A stretch of 64,000 nucleotides of DNA from Maioricimonas rarisocia (GCF_007747795.1 NZ_CP036275.1:1440501-1504500); one strand, 5' to 3'. Counted from the stretch's first letter, positions 16,147-25,740 are shown. The notes: generated from the letters alone by a model not told the origin. A program made the numbers and translations.

Positions 16147-17913
16147 GTGGGCGGCTCGATGTTTTCGTTGGCCGGCGATCGAGTCGTCGGTTGGTGCCCG
16201 GCAATCGGACTGCTGGCGCTGATGACTCTCGGCTGTACTGAGGAACGCGTTGTTCCTACGTCAGCGGATCCGGCACGCGCTCCCGAGGCCGTCCTCTGGT
16301 TCGAGGATGCCACCGACGAGTTGGGGATCGAATTCCGTCACGAGACGAAGGGACGTGAGGAGTTTTCGTTTCCTGCGAGTGTCAGTGCCGGGGCCGCCTG
16401 GATCGACTACGACCAGGACGGGCGGCTCGACCTGTACCTGATTCAGAATGGCGGGCCGGACGGTCCGATCAACCGCCTGTACCACCAGCAGCAGGACGGC
16501 CGCTTTAAGGACGTTTCGGAAGGATCCGGCCTGGACGTTGCCGGTTACGGTCAGGGAGTGGCGGTGGGAGACGTCAACAACGATGGCTGGCCCGATGTCT
16601 GCGTGACGGAATACGACCGCACCCGTCTGTTCCTGAACGAAGCGGGCCAACGGTTTGCAGAAGTGACCGAGCAGGCCGGGATCGACAACCCCTCGTGGGG
16701 AACGTCGGCAGCCTTCGTCGACTACGACCGGGACGGCTGGCTCGATCTGGTGGTCGCGAACTACGTCGAGCACGACGCGAGCAAACGATGCTTCAACGAC
16801 TCCGACCGGCAGGACTTCTGCGGACCGGATTCGTTTCATGGGAGCGTCCCCAGGTTGTACCGGAACCGGACGGGCGAATCGGACGGGAGAGTGCGCTTCG
16901 AGGACGTGACCAGTTCTTCCGGTCTGGCAGCGAAGGCCGAACCGGGGCTGGGAGTCGTCTGCCTGGACTTCGACGGGGACCGCTGGCCCGATCTGTTACT
17001 GGCTAATGATGGGCGTCCCAACACGCTCTGGATCAATCAGAAGGATGGCACCTTTCTCGAAGAAGCGATCCTGCGCGGGCTGGCGTTCAACCGCATGGGT
17101 GAAACCGAGGCTAACATGGGCCTGGCTGTCGGAGATGTCGACCGCGACGGTCTGTTCGACGTCTTCGTCACGCATCTGGTTAACGAGACGCATACGCTGT
17201 GGCGGCAATCGCCGCGTGGCTACTTCGAGGACGCGACAGTCGGCACGTCGCTCTCGACCATGACGGGTGCGACCGGCTTCGGCACGGTCATGGAAGACTT
17301 CGACCACGATGGCGATCTGGATATCGCAATTGCGACCGGAGGCGTGCTCGCCAACAGCGACCGTGCGGCGGAGGAATTCTGGGATCCCTATCGGCAGCCA
17401 AACCAGTTGTTCGCCAACATCGGCAACGGCACGTTTCGGGATGTCGGTGCCGGCAATGCCCCCTTCTGCACATCCGACGTTGCCCGGGCGCTGGCGCATG
17501 CCGACTTCGACAACGACGGTGATGTGGATCTGGTCCTCACCCGAATTGACGGCCACGTTTCGGTGTATCGCAACGTGTCTCCGAAGTCGGGGCACTGGTT
17601 GATCGTGCGGGCCATCGACCCGGACCTGAACCGCGATGCTTACGGTGCCGGGATCACGCTGATCGCCAGCAGCGAACGATGGAGCCGCGCGGTCAGCCCC
17701 GGGCAGAGTTACGAATCGAGTGCCGATCCTCGCGTTCACTTCGGTCTCGGTGACGTCGATCGCCTCGATGCGATCCGCGTCATCTGGCCGGATGGGACCG
17801 AAGAAGAGTTCCCCGGAGCCGAGGCCGACCAGGTGCTCGTGATCGAAAAGGGAACCGGCCGAGAGGTCCCTGCCGACTTGCCCGAAACCGCTGCCGCGAA
17901 ATTGACGCTCTGA
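16147..17913 (+). CDS. CRTAC1-like FG-GAP repeat lipoprotein with ASPIC/UnbV domain
   Basis: This 588-aa protein has a lipobox-like LMTLGC near residue 28, so it is probably a lipoprotein. At least seven FG-GAP/VCBS-type calcium-loop repeats follow, seen as IDYDQDGRLDLYL, GDVNNDGWPDVCV, VDYDRDGWLDLVV, LDFDGDRWPDLLL, GDVDRDGLFDVFV, EDFDHDGDLDIAI and ADFDNDGDVDLVL. Together they would build a beta-propeller. The C-terminus is an ASPIC/UnbV domain (VRAIDPDLNRDAYGAGITL and IRVIWPDGTEEEF). The GTG at 16147 is taken as start because GAGG lies at a good distance; an ATG at 16159 is the alternative. The TPR gene begins 16 bases downstream, so they form an operon. This pairing recurs in planctomycetes but its role is not established. 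Confidence 0.92.
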   Translation: MGGSMFSLAGDRVVGWCPAIGLLALMTLGCTEERVVPTSADPARAPEAVLWFEDATDELGIEFRHETKGREEFSFPASVSAGAAWIDYDQDGRLDLYLIQNGGPDGPINRLYHQQQDGRFKDVSEGSGLDVAGYGQGVAVGDVNNDGWPDVCVTEYDRTRLFLNEAGQRFAEVTEQAGIDNPSWGTSAAFVDYDRDGWLDLVVANYVEHDASKRCFNDSDRQDFCGPDSFHGSVPRLYRNRTGESDGRVRFEDVTSSSGLAAKAEPGLGVVCLDFDGDRWPDLLLANDGRPNTLWINQKDGTFLEEAILRGLAFNRMGETEANMGLAVGDVDRDGLFDVFVTHLVNETHTLWRQSPRGYFEDATVGTSLSTMTGATGFGTVMEDFDHDGDLDIAIATGGVLANSDRAAEEFWDPYRQPNQLFANIGNGTFRDVGAGNAPFCTSDVARALAHADFDNDGDVDLVLTRIDGHVSVYRNVSPKSGHWLIVRAIDPDLNRDAYGAGITLIASSERWSRAVSPGQSYESSADPRVHFGLGDVDRLDAIRVIWPDGTEEEFPGAEADQVLVIEKGTGREVPADLPETAAAKLTL

Positions 17914-17929
17914 CACTGAACGAACCGGC

Positions 17930-19294
17930 ATGAACGACGCTGCTCCCACGCCTGCGAAACCGAAGAAGTCCTGGCGACGACGTGCCGGCACAGTGCTGTT
18001 ATGGACGGTGGCGCTGACGCCGGGCATTGCTCACTGGATCTGGACGGCCACGCGGCCGGTCGAGATCCCATCGGTGTCGGAGTCCGAAGTCACTACGCCT
18101 GTGCAGGAAGCGATTGAAGCGGCTCGCGAAGCGGTTGGTCGGGCACCGCAATCGGACGAGGCCTGGGGGCAGCTGGGGATGACGTTCCTTGCCCACGGAC
18201 TGCGGGATGAGGCGGAAGTATGCCTGTTGAAGGCGGCCGAAATTGATCCGTCCGATCCCCGATGGCCGTATCTGCTGATTCCGGAGAAAGGGAGCATTGA
18301 TCCCGCCCTGGCCGAGAAGCGGTTGCGTGAGGTCATTGCACTCGATGCGCGGCCGCCGGTGCCGAGGTTGCGGCTGGCCGAACTTCTCTGGAAGCAGGAG
18401 CGGCTGGAGGAAGCGGAAGAGATCTTCCGCGAAGTGGCAGAGCAGTATCCGGACATCGGACGGGCACGGCTGGGACTGGGGCGGATCGCGTTTGCCCGCG
18501 GAGAACTCGAGGCGAGTCGTCGGCATCTGGAGCAGGCTGTCGCGCTGGCCCCCGCGGCGATTCCGGCTCATCAGTTGCTGGCTCAGGTGTACCAGAGGCT
18601 GGGAGATACGAAGGCGGCACGCGAGCAGCTGGCACATCTCGAGTCGTTGCCACCGAAATGGTCGTGGCCCGATCCCTGGTGGGCCGAGGTCGCCAGTCGA
18701 AGCGCCAGCGCTCAAAATGTGGTCACGCATGCCGGCCGGCTGAGGGACGCAGGCCGGTTCGAGGAAGCGCTTGACGTTCTCGAAGCGGCCGCCCGGGAAC
18801 ATCCCGATTCTCCGGAACTGACGGTCGCACTCGGAATGGTGCTGATCGATCTGAAGGATGGGGCCCGGGCGGAGGACGTGTTCGCCAGAGGCATCGAGCT
18901 TGCTCCCGAAATGGTCGTGCCGTATCTCGGGATGGGGCATGCACTCGCCCTGCAGGACCGGCTCGAGGCGGCGATCGAGCAGTATCGCCGGGCGCTTGAG
19001 ATGGATCCGCGGTTTGCGGAGGCACATCTCGCCATGGGACAGTGCTTCGTCCGCAGCGGCCAGCTGAATGAAGCGGCTGATGCGCTCTCGAAAGCCGTCC
19101 GTCACGATCCCAACCTGATCGACGGACAGATCCTTCTGGGAGCCACTCTGATGGATCTGGATCGGCTCGACGAAGCCGGGAAGGCACTCGAAGCGGCCGC
19201 GCTCGTGAAGCCGAACCATGAGGTGGTCGCACGGTTGAGGGACGAACTGGCATCGCGGCGCGAGAACGCGGCGTCTTCTGTCGCGGACGAGTAA
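17930..19294 (+). CDS. Membrane-anchored TPR protein (454 aa), partner of the CRTAC1-like gene
   Basis: The basic N-terminus (PKKSWRRRAGTVLLWTVALT) contains one transmembrane segment at about residues 18-38. Around ten TPR-like helix pairs follow, for example AWGQLGMTFLAHGLRDEAEV, GRARLGLGRIAFARGELEAS and AEAHLAMGQCFVRSGQLNEA. There is no catalytic motif. It is separated from the FG-GAP lipoprotein gene by only 16 bases and is almost certainly co-transcribed. A periplasmic interaction scaffold for the lipoprotein is a reasonable inference, because both would lie on the outer face of the inner membrane. No terminator is visible downstream. Confidence 0.88.
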   Translation: MNDAAPTPAKPKKSWRRRAGTVLLWTVALTPGIAHWIWTATRPVEIPSVSESEVTTPVQEAIEAAREAVGRAPQSDEAWGQLGMTFLAHGLRDEAEVCLLKAAEIDPSDPRWPYLLIPEKGSIDPALAEKRLREVIALDARPPVPRLRLAELLWKQERLEEAEEIFREVAEQYPDIGRARLGLGRIAFARGELEASRRHLEQAVALAPAAIPAHQLLAQVYQRLGDTKAAREQLAHLESLPPKWSWPDPWWAEVASRSASAQNVVTHAGRLRDAGRFEEALDVLEAAAREHPDSPELTVALGMVLIDLKDGARAEDVFARGIELAPEMVVPYLGMGHALALQDRLEAAIEQYRRALEMDPRFAEAHLAMGQCFVRSGQLNEAADALSKAVRHDPNLIDGQILLGATLMDLDRLDEAGKALEAAALVKPNHEVVARLRDELASRRENAASSVADE

Positions 19295-19478
19295 ACGACC
19301 GGTTCGCATGCCACTCCCGCGAGGTTGCCGACCCGGGGGCGTGATGACGAGAAACCAGGTTTTACAGCGGAGCGCCCTTCGGCATCGGGGTAGGCTGGCT
19401 GACGCGCGGATTCGGAATGACGCGGCAGCAGGCCGCCACTGACTCGCGCCGATTGCATCGCCAGCAGGAGTCTCAATC

Positions 19479-20414
19479 ATGCAACGCCTCGACGAACGAC
19501 TGATGGCAGCGAAACGCCGACTGCGTTCGAAGCAGAAACTCGAATCGATGCTGGCCGAAACACGTCGGCAGTTTCAGGAAGAACAGACGCGGCATGCGAC
19601 CTTCAAGGAGACGGTCGAGCGGGAACAGGCCGATGTCACGAAGCTGGAAGGCCTGAGCTTGGCAGGGCTGTTCTATTCCGTCCTGGGGACGAAGGACGAG
19701 CGACTCGAGCAGGAACGTCAGGAGTTCCTCGCGGCCAGGCTGAAGTTCGACGAATGCGAAGAAACGCTCTCCGAAATTCAGGACGAGATGCGACGGCTCA
19801 AGGACGAGCTCTCCCCGCTTACTGGTGCCGACGAAGAGTACCGACAGTTACTCAGCGAGAAGGAAGCCTTCGTGGCCGGGGCGGGCGGAGCCGCGAGCGA
19901 ACGCCTGCTTGACGTTTCGGAAGAGATTGCTGATCGGGAGGCCGAAGAGAGGGAACTGGCCGAGGCGATCCGGGCGGGCGAAGCGGCGCGAGCGCGCCTG
20001 CGAGAGGTTCAGACGATGTTGAAGTCCGCCGGCAGTTGGGGCGTACTCGACATGATGGGGGGCGGCATGATGGCGACAATGGTGAAGCATTCCAAGATGG
20101 ATGCCGCGAAACAGAGTGCCCATCGAGCACAGCGTGAGCTTCGCCGCTTTCAGGAGGAACTGGCCGACGCCAGCGAGCGGCTGAATCTTTCCCTTGATGT
20201 GGGCAGTTTTGCGAAGTTTGCAGACTTCTTCTTCGACGGCCTGATAACGGACTGGGTCGTTCAGTCGCGGATTCAGGAAGCGTCGTCGGCCTGTTCGTCG
20301 GCGATGTCGCGGGTCGCTTCGGCCGTCGCGACCTGCCGTCGACGTCGCGAGGAAACGCTGCAGACGATCGAAACGCTGAACGATCGCCGGAATGAACTGA
20401 TCGAAGCGGCGTGA
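19479..20414 (+). CDS. Coiled-coil protein of unknown function (311 aa)
   Basis: The product is almost entirely helical and charged. Long Glu/Arg/Lys/Gln heptad stretches occupy roughly residues 1-55 and 75-190. They are interrupted by a short hydrophobic segment (LEGLSLAGLFYSVLGTKDER) and a Gly/Met-rich one (GVLDMMGGGMMATMVKHSKM). A second conserved-looking segment near residue 245 reads FAKFADFFFDGLITDWVVQS. There is no signal peptide or membrane helix, so it is presumably cytoplasmic. I recall similar uncharacterised proteins in other phyla but cannot assign a function. The start ATG is at the sequence ATCATGCAACGCC, with AGGAG upstream at 19465-19469. It is convergent with the DUF1501 gene. 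Confidence 0.8.
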   Translation: MQRLDERLMAAKRRLRSKQKLESMLAETRRQFQEEQTRHATFKETVEREQADVTKLEGLSLAGLFYSVLGTKDERLEQERQEFLAARLKFDECEETLSEIQDEMRRLKDELSPLTGADEEYRQLLSEKEAFVAGAGGAASERLLDVSEEIADREAEERELAEAIRAGEAARARLREVQTMLKSAGSWGVLDMMGGGMMATMVKHSKMDAAKQSAHRAQRELRRFQEELADASERLNLSLDVGSFAKFADFFFDGLITDWVVQSRIQEASSACSSAMSRVASAVATCRRRREETLQTIETLNDRRNELIEAA

Positions 20415-20456
20415 CGTCGCGTTTCTGGATGAGCTGGGGCGGCTGACTTGCCGGCG

Positions 20457-21896
20457 CTAGGCAAGGATCTCCTGGATCACTTCGCCGGCCACGTCGGTCA
20501 GCCGGTAGCTGCGGCCGTTGTGGAAGTACGTCAGTCGTTCGTGGTCGAGGCCCAGAAGGTGAAGGATGGTCGCGTGGAAGTCGTTCACGCTGACCCGGTC
20601 CTGCACGGCCTCGTAGCCGATCTCGTCGGTCTCGCCGTAGCTGGCACCTCCCTTGATGCCCGCACCGGCCATCCACTGCAGGAATCCATTCGGATTGTGG
20701 TCGCGACCCTTTCCATTCTGCGAGATCGGCATGCGACCAAACTCGGCACCCCAGATCACAAGAGTGGAGTCGAGCAGCCCGCGGGCCTCCAGATCGCTCA
20801 GCAGACCGGCCACCGGAACATCCGTCGCCGCACAGTGGTGGGTGTGATTCTCTTCGAGATTGTCGTGGGCGTCCCACTCGCCGTCGCTGTAGACCTGCAC
20901 AAACCGAACGCCGCTCTCGACGAGCCTTCGTGCCATCAGACACTTCGAGCCGAACGACCGGGATCTCGGGTTGTCGATCCCGTAGAGCTCATGCGTCGCC
21001 TGTGTCTCCCGCGAAAGGTCCACGACTTCGGTCGCCTCTTTCTGCATGCGGAACGCCAGCTCAAATGACTGCATCCGGTCGGCGAACTCGGCGTCGCGCG
21101 TGTGACGCTGCATATGTTCGTCGTTCAGTTTCGCCATCAGATCCAGCTGTGCGCGCTGGTCGTCTCTGGTCACCTTCAGTTGGCGATTCAGGTTGAGCAC
21201 CGGGGTTCCCTGGGATCGGAACAGCGTTCCCTGAAACGTCGACGGCAGAAAACCGGAACCCCAGTTGTGCGGGCCGCCTTTGGCTCCCTTGGTGTTGCCC
21301 AGGACGATGTAGCCCGGCAGGTTCTGGTTCTCGCTTCCCAGGCCATACGTCACCCAGGCGCCCGCGGTCGGGAAGCCTGGCCGCGGCAGGCCGCTGTTGA
21401 TCTGGTAGATTGCCGGCACGTGATCGTTCGATTCGCTGTAACACGACTTGATGAATGCCATCTTGTCGACGTGACGAGCGACGTTGGTGTATCTGTCGCA
21501 AACCCACTGTCCGCACTCGCCGTACTGTTTGAAGGAGAACGGCGACTTCATCAACGGACCCGGGTTGCCGAAAAACGCCTGGATGTCTGTCGTCTCACCG
21601 TCCCGTTTATCGAGAGCCGGCTTGGGGTCGAACATGTCGACCGCACTGGGGGCGCCTTCCATGAACAGCCAGATGACCGACTTCGCTTTGGCGGGAAAGT
21701 GTCCCATGCGCGGTCGAAGTGACGTCTGGGGATTCGATAGATCGTTCGTTGCCGGGGCGGCCAGAAGGTTCTGCTCGGCCATAAGGCTGGCGAGGCCGAG
21801 CATACCTGCACCACCACCAGCGCGGCGGAGCCACTCTCGGCGACTCAGCAGGTTCGCGACGCGGCCGCAGGGAAACGTCCGGGAATTCCTGGTCAT
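20457..21896 (-). CDS. DUF1501 domain protein with Tat-type signal
   Basis: This 479-aa protein belongs to the DUF1501 family, which has a sulfatase/alkaline-phosphatase-like fold and is greatly expanded in planctomycetes. The N-terminus carries a twin-arginine-like signal (LLSRREWLRRAGGGAG). The body has the family's recognisable stretches: KSVIWLFMEGAPSAVDMFDP, a segment with QINSGLPRPGFPTAGAWVTY, and near the C-terminus GRDHNPNGFLQWMAGAGIKG. It lies 10 bases downstream of the DUF1549/DUF1553 gene, so the two form the operon that recurs across this phylum. The biochemical activity of the family is unproven. Export by Tat suggests that it folds in the cytoplasm before export, perhaps with a cofactor. 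Confidence 0.94.
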   Translation of the reverse strand: MTRNSRTFPCGRVANLLSRREWLRRAGGGAGMLGLASLMAEQNLLAAPATNDLSNPQTSLRPRMGHFPAKAKSVIWLFMEGAPSAVDMFDPKPALDKRDGETTDIQAFFGNPGPLMKSPFSFKQYGECGQWVCDRYTNVARHVDKMAFIKSCYSESNDHVPAIYQINSGLPRPGFPTAGAWVTYGLGSENQNLPGYIVLGNTKGAKGGPHNWGSGFLPSTFQGTLFRSQGTPVLNLNRQLKVTRDDQRAQLDLMAKLNDEHMQRHTRDAEFADRMQSFELAFRMQKEATEVVDLSRETQATHELYGIDNPRSRSFGSKCLMARRLVESGVRFVQVYSDGEWDAHDNLEENHTHHCAATDVPVAGLLSDLEARGLLDSTLVIWGAEFGRMPISQNGKGRDHNPNGFLQWMAGAGIKGGASYGETDEIGYEAVQDRVSVNDFHATILHLLGLDHERLTYFHNGRSYRLTDVAGEVIQEILA

Positions 21897-21906
21897 GTCA
21901 GGTCAC

Positions 21907-24276
21907 TCAATCGACGTAGATGAATTCGTTCAGTCCGAACAGCGACTGGCAATAGTCGGTGAGGGCTTCGATCTGCGGATCCTGTTCCCCGCGTGCGGTT
22001 CGCGCCTCGGTCTGTGCTTCGATGAAGTGGACCGAGGTTTCTGTTTCCGCATCTGTCGGCAGGCGGGCGAACGATGTTTCGAAGGCGTCTTCGACAATCG
22101 CAGCCAGGTCGACGTCTTCGGAAGCCGAATTGCCTTTCCGTCTCTGCGTCAGCAACGTCGCGAAGTCACGGGCAACCGTTCGAACAAAGCGATCGTTCAG
22201 AATCACCATCGCCTGTGGTGCCACGGTAGTGTTCTGCCGACGCGCGCAGCTGGTCATCAGGTCCGGGCGATCGAACGCCTGGAACATCGGATAGGGAATA
22301 AGGCGCTTGTGAAACATGTAGACGCTGCGCCGCCGGGTGGAGGCGTCGTCCTTCGCGTCCTGGGGATAGCCTTCGCCCTTGATGTTTCGGGCGAGGTTGG
22401 CTTCCGGAGCGATGTACGGCTTGAACCCCGGTCCGCCCGACTCCAGGTTCAACGTCTCGCTGACCGCCAGCATCGTGTCACGCAGGATCTCGGCCTCCAG
22501 ACGCTGCGGCGTCATCCGCCAGAGCAGTCTGTTGGCAGGATCGATGTCCGGCCCCCGTTCGTCCGCGGTGCCTCGTGTGCTTGCCTGTCGCCAGACGGCG
22601 CTGGTCAGGATCATGCGATGCAGCGACTTGATTCTCCATCCGCCCTCGACGAACTCGTTCGTCAGATACTCGAGCAGCATGGGATGTGAAGGATCGTCTC
22701 CACGCACGCCGAAGTCGCTCGTCGTGCGGACGATTCCCTCGCCGAAGTGGTGTTGCCAGACACGGTTCACCAAGACCCGGGCGAGAAGGGCTCCGCCGCC
22801 CCGCTGCGTATCGGTGATCCACTCCGCCAGAGCGCGGCGTTGGAGGGTACTCTTGGCGTCTCCGATCTCCTGGCAGGCTTCCCTGGCTTTCTGCCAGAAG
22901 TCACTGGCGTCGGCGCCGGACGACAGAATCGCAGGAAACCCGATGTCGACTTCGATTTCCCGATCGTAGAAGTCGCTGCGGCGGAACAGCCATGTGGTAC
23001 GCCGTTTGTCGTCGAAGTCCTGAAAAAAGAAGCCTTCCTTTCCGCTGGGCAGCTTGGCCGTCACCCGGTCACCGCTGTGAAAGACTCCCAGCAGCTGGTA
23101 GTACTCTTTCGCCGAGAACGCGTCGTACTTGTGATCGTGGCAGCGGGCACAGGCGACCGTGATTCCCAGCAGCCCCGATCCCAGGGTGGAAATCACGTCG
23201 TCCAGCTCGTTGTAGCGATTCATCAGACGTTCGCTCTCGAGGAACGTCTCAGGCAGCTTGAACGACGGCCCCGCGGTCAGAAAGCCGGTGGCGGAAACCG
23301 CAGCGTCGTTGTCTGGCTCGAACTCGTCGCCGGCAATTTGCCAGCGCACGAACTGGTCGTACGGCATGTCGTCGTTGAACGCCTGAATCACGAAATCGCG
23401 ATAGACGTACGCATGCGGACGGTCCATGTCCGCTTCCTGGCCGTCACTGTCGGCATAGCGGGCGACGTCCAGCCAGTGCCTTCCCCACCGCTCCCCATAC
23501 CGGGGTGAAGCCAGCAGGCGATCGACCAGATTCTGAACGGCCGCGTCGGGGTCTTCGGCATGGGCACGGATGAACTCAGCCGTTTGCTTCGGAGTCGGCG
23601 GCAGGCCGATCACGTCGAAGTACAGCCGGCGAACCAGCGTGCGTGCGTCGGCAGGCTGTGAAGGGTGGAGCCCGGCACTGTCAAGTTGCCGCAGCACGAA
23701 CCGGTCGATCGGTCCTTTGGACCAGTTGTCGTCGGAACTCCGTGAGGGGGCAGTTATCCGGGCGAGTCGCCGAAAGGCCCAGTGCTTCTTTGCTCGATCC
23801 ATCTTGGGATCGAGAACGTCTGCGTCATCGGGCCACCGTGCACCCTGATCGATCCAGGCACGCAGCAGGCTGACCTGCTCTTCGGAAAGCGGTTTGTTTC
23901 CCTCGGGGGGCATCAGACGATCTTCGTTGCCGCCGGAGACGAACTGGATGAGCAGGCTCTCGTTGCTCTTGCCCGCAACGATTGCCGCCCCGCTGTCGCC
24001 TCCTCGCAGCGCCCTGGCTTTGATGCCCAGGTTCAGGCTTCCCTCTTCCGTCGTCCCTGCGTGACACTCGTAGCAGTTGTCCCGCAGGATCGGCTGGATG
24101 TCGCGCACGAAGTCGACAGGAGTCGAACGTGTCGCCTTCTGCCGGGTGTCGGAATCCGCCGCCTGAGCAGGGGCTTCTGTCTGCAGAGCGAATCCACGGC
24201 CGACCAGCAGGCCAATGCAGATGGCCATGAACATCGAGCAACGATCAGACGGAAGAGTCAATGGAAGGACCTTCAT
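21907..24276 (-). CDS. PSCyt1/DUF1549/DUF1553 protein (planctomycete cytochrome-type)
   Basis: This 789-aa secreted protein has three modules. After a signal peptide (MFMAICIGLLVGRGFALQ) comes a PSCyt1 cytochrome-c-like domain with one CXXCH haem site (CYECH near residue 70) and a distal Met region (DRLMPPEG). DUF1549 follows, recognised by LVRRLYFDVIGLPPTPKQT and RYGERWGRHWLDVARYADSD. DUF1553 is C-terminal, with LARVLVNRVWQHHFGEGIVR and SVYMFHKRLIPYPMFQAFD. It is co-directional with DUF1501 (10-base gap) and a XylR-like regulator lies 207 bases upstream. The family is proposed to act in periplasmic carbohydrate or sulfated-polymer use, but that is genomic inference. Confidence 0.94.
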   Translation of the reverse strand: MKVLPLTLPSDRCSMFMAICIGLLVGRGFALQTEAPAQAADSDTRQKATRSTPVDFVRDIQPILRDNCYECHAGTTEEGSLNLGIKARALRGGDSGAAIVAGKSNESLLIQFVSGGNEDRLMPPEGNKPLSEEQVSLLRAWIDQGARWPDDADVLDPKMDRAKKHWAFRRLARITAPSRSSDDNWSKGPIDRFVLRQLDSAGLHPSQPADARTLVRRLYFDVIGLPPTPKQTAEFIRAHAEDPDAAVQNLVDRLLASPRYGERWGRHWLDVARYADSDGQEADMDRPHAYVYRDFVIQAFNDDMPYDQFVRWQIAGDEFEPDNDAAVSATGFLTAGPSFKLPETFLESERLMNRYNELDDVISTLGSGLLGITVACARCHDHKYDAFSAKEYYQLLGVFHSGDRVTAKLPSGKEGFFFQDFDDKRRTTWLFRRSDFYDREIEVDIGFPAILSSGADASDFWQKAREACQEIGDAKSTLQRRALAEWITDTQRGGGALLARVLVNRVWQHHFGEGIVRTTSDFGVRGDDPSHPMLLEYLTNEFVEGGWRIKSLHRMILTSAVWRQASTRGTADERGPDIDPANRLLWRMTPQRLEAEILRDTMLAVSETLNLESGGPGFKPYIAPEANLARNIKGEGYPQDAKDDASTRRRSVYMFHKRLIPYPMFQAFDRPDLMTSCARRQNTTVAPQAMVILNDRFVRTVARDFATLLTQRRKGNSASEDVDLAAIVEDAFETSFARLPTDAETETSVHFIEAQTEARTARGEQDPQIEALTDYCQSLFGLNEFIYVD

Positions 24277-24483
24277 GCTTGTTCGTTGACAGGGAGATCA
24301 AAGGCGGGGCACACGACGACCTCGCGGGTCAATGTGCAGAACGTCATAACGCACAGCACGACCGGCGGATGCTCTGTCGTCGAACCAACTTCGTACTTGT
24401 CGTTGCGACTTTGCCTTCGTTCAGCGTAGGTGAAGTCAGACGGAGCAGCAATTCGCCAATGCGCAGATCGCTTTCGATTTTTG

Positions 24484-25665
24484 TCAGCACCGCTCCGGGG
24501 GCGGCGACTCACGCGCGCGGTTTCGTCGTCGGTACTCGCCGGGTGTGGTGCCAAAATACTGGCGAAAGGCCTGAGACAGAGTGGCGGCCGTCGCGAATCC
24601 GGCCTCGGTGGCGATTGCAGCGACAGGTTTGTCCGAATCGAGCAGCAGACGGCCGACGTGAGCCATGCGGACGCGTCGAATCTCTTCGGCGGGGCTGCGA
24701 TTGAGTTCCTGGCGGAACCGCTGCTCCAGTCGTCTCCGAGAGACTGGAAACGCGTCCAGCAGGTCGGCGACCGTAATGCCGCCCGGAGCCCGGTCGCGAA
24801 TAAACCGCAACACGTCTGCGATCTCGTCGTCCAACATCGCGAGGATATCGGTCGAATGCCGGGCCCGCACTCGAAGCGGCGGGATCAGTGTGGGCTGTTT
24901 CGGCGTGGCGCCACTCTTCATCATGCGCGCCAGCTTCTGTGCTGCTGTGGCACCGATTCGATGACTTGCCAGTTCGACCGCCGAGATCTGCGGCGACGCA
25001 ACATTGCAGAGCAGGTCGTCGTCGTCGCCGGAAAGCACCGCCACCTCGTCGGGAATCCGGATCGATTCGACCGAGCAGATCTCGACAAGCTGACGGGCGG
25101 GGTAGGGATCGGCAGCGAAGATTCCCAGCGGACGTGGAAGCGTCGCCAGCCAGCGGCGCACATTCGAGTAGTTTGTCAGCCAGCCAGCCGCGTCGTCGCG
25201 GGCCGCCTCGTACAGTGCGCACTCGTATCCGCCGGCCGCCACAGCGTCTGCGAAAGCCTGGGGACGGACATCCGAGTAACGACCGATCGGGGGCGCATAG
25301 CAGGCGAAGTGAGTGAGTCCCCGGTCGCGCAGATGCTCGAAGGCCATCCGGCCGCGGGCTGCATCATCGGTTGCGACGCGCGCCAGCCAGTCGTACTTGG
25401 GAAACATGTTTCCGACGTCGACGACCGGCCGTTTCAGACCCTCGACGTGCCGGACGGACGAAGTGGATCGCAATGAAGCGATGATGCCGTCGCCGTTCCA
25501 GATCTTCGGCAACCGCAAGCGACCTTGCGCGTCGCGCGGCGCAATCAGGACCGTCCAACCTCGGGAACGACCGAAGCGGCAGACGGCTTCGACGATATTC
25601 CGTCCCCAGGAGTCGTCGGTATCGACGAGAATGCCAACATGTCGTGGTCGATGGGTGGCAGCCAA
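24484..25665 (-). CDS. XylR-type AraC-family transcriptional regulator
   Basis: The first ~270 residues form a periplasmic-binding-protein-like sensor domain of the LacI/XylR type (RHVGILVDTDDSWGRNIVEA, later IPDEVAVLSGDDDDLLCNVA). The last ~110 residues form an AraC-type double helix-turn-helix (ITVADLLDAFPVSRRRLEQR and IATEAGFATAATLSQAFRQY). It would sense a sugar or sugar derivative in the cytoplasm. The frame is open to an ATG at 25740, but a near-consensus -10 box lies inside that extension. I therefore take the TTG at 25663-25665, which places the start just before the sensor domain. It is upstream of, and in the same direction as, the DUF1549/DUF1501 pair, a plausible target. Confidence 0.87.
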   Translation of the reverse strand: MAATHRPRHVGILVDTDDSWGRNIVEAVCRFGRSRGWTVLIAPRDAQGRLRLPKIWNGDGIIASLRSTSSVRHVEGLKRPVVDVGNMFPKYDWLARVATDDAARGRMAFEHLRDRGLTHFACYAPPIGRYSDVRPQAFADAVAAGGYECALYEAARDDAAGWLTNYSNVRRWLATLPRPLGIFAADPYPARQLVEICSVESIRIPDEVAVLSGDDDDLLCNVASPQISAVELASHRIGATAAQKLARMMKSGATPKQPTLIPPLRVRARHSTDILAMLDDEIADVLRFIRDRAPGGITVADLLDAFPVSRRRLEQRFRQELNRSPAEEIRRVRMAHVGRLLLDSDKPVAAIATEAGFATAATLSQAFRQYFGTTPGEYRRRNRARESPPPERC

Positions 25666-25709
25666 GGTGCATGATCCGGGATGCACGAAGGAGAGACCGC
25701 GCGATGCGC

Positions 25710-25740
25710 AGTATAGTAACCCGGATGCGCAGGTGCGCAT
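25710..25740 (-). promoter_or_regulatory. Putative promoter/operator of the XylR-like gene
   Basis: On the minus strand TATACT (25710-25715) is one base from the -10 consensus. The -35 region is occupied by a perfect palindrome ATGCGC-N4-GCGCAT at 25725-25740 instead of a TTGACA-like box. A third ATGCGC half-site lies at 25704-25709. The arrangement suggests binding of a regulator, perhaps the XylR protein itself. Confidence 0.4.
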
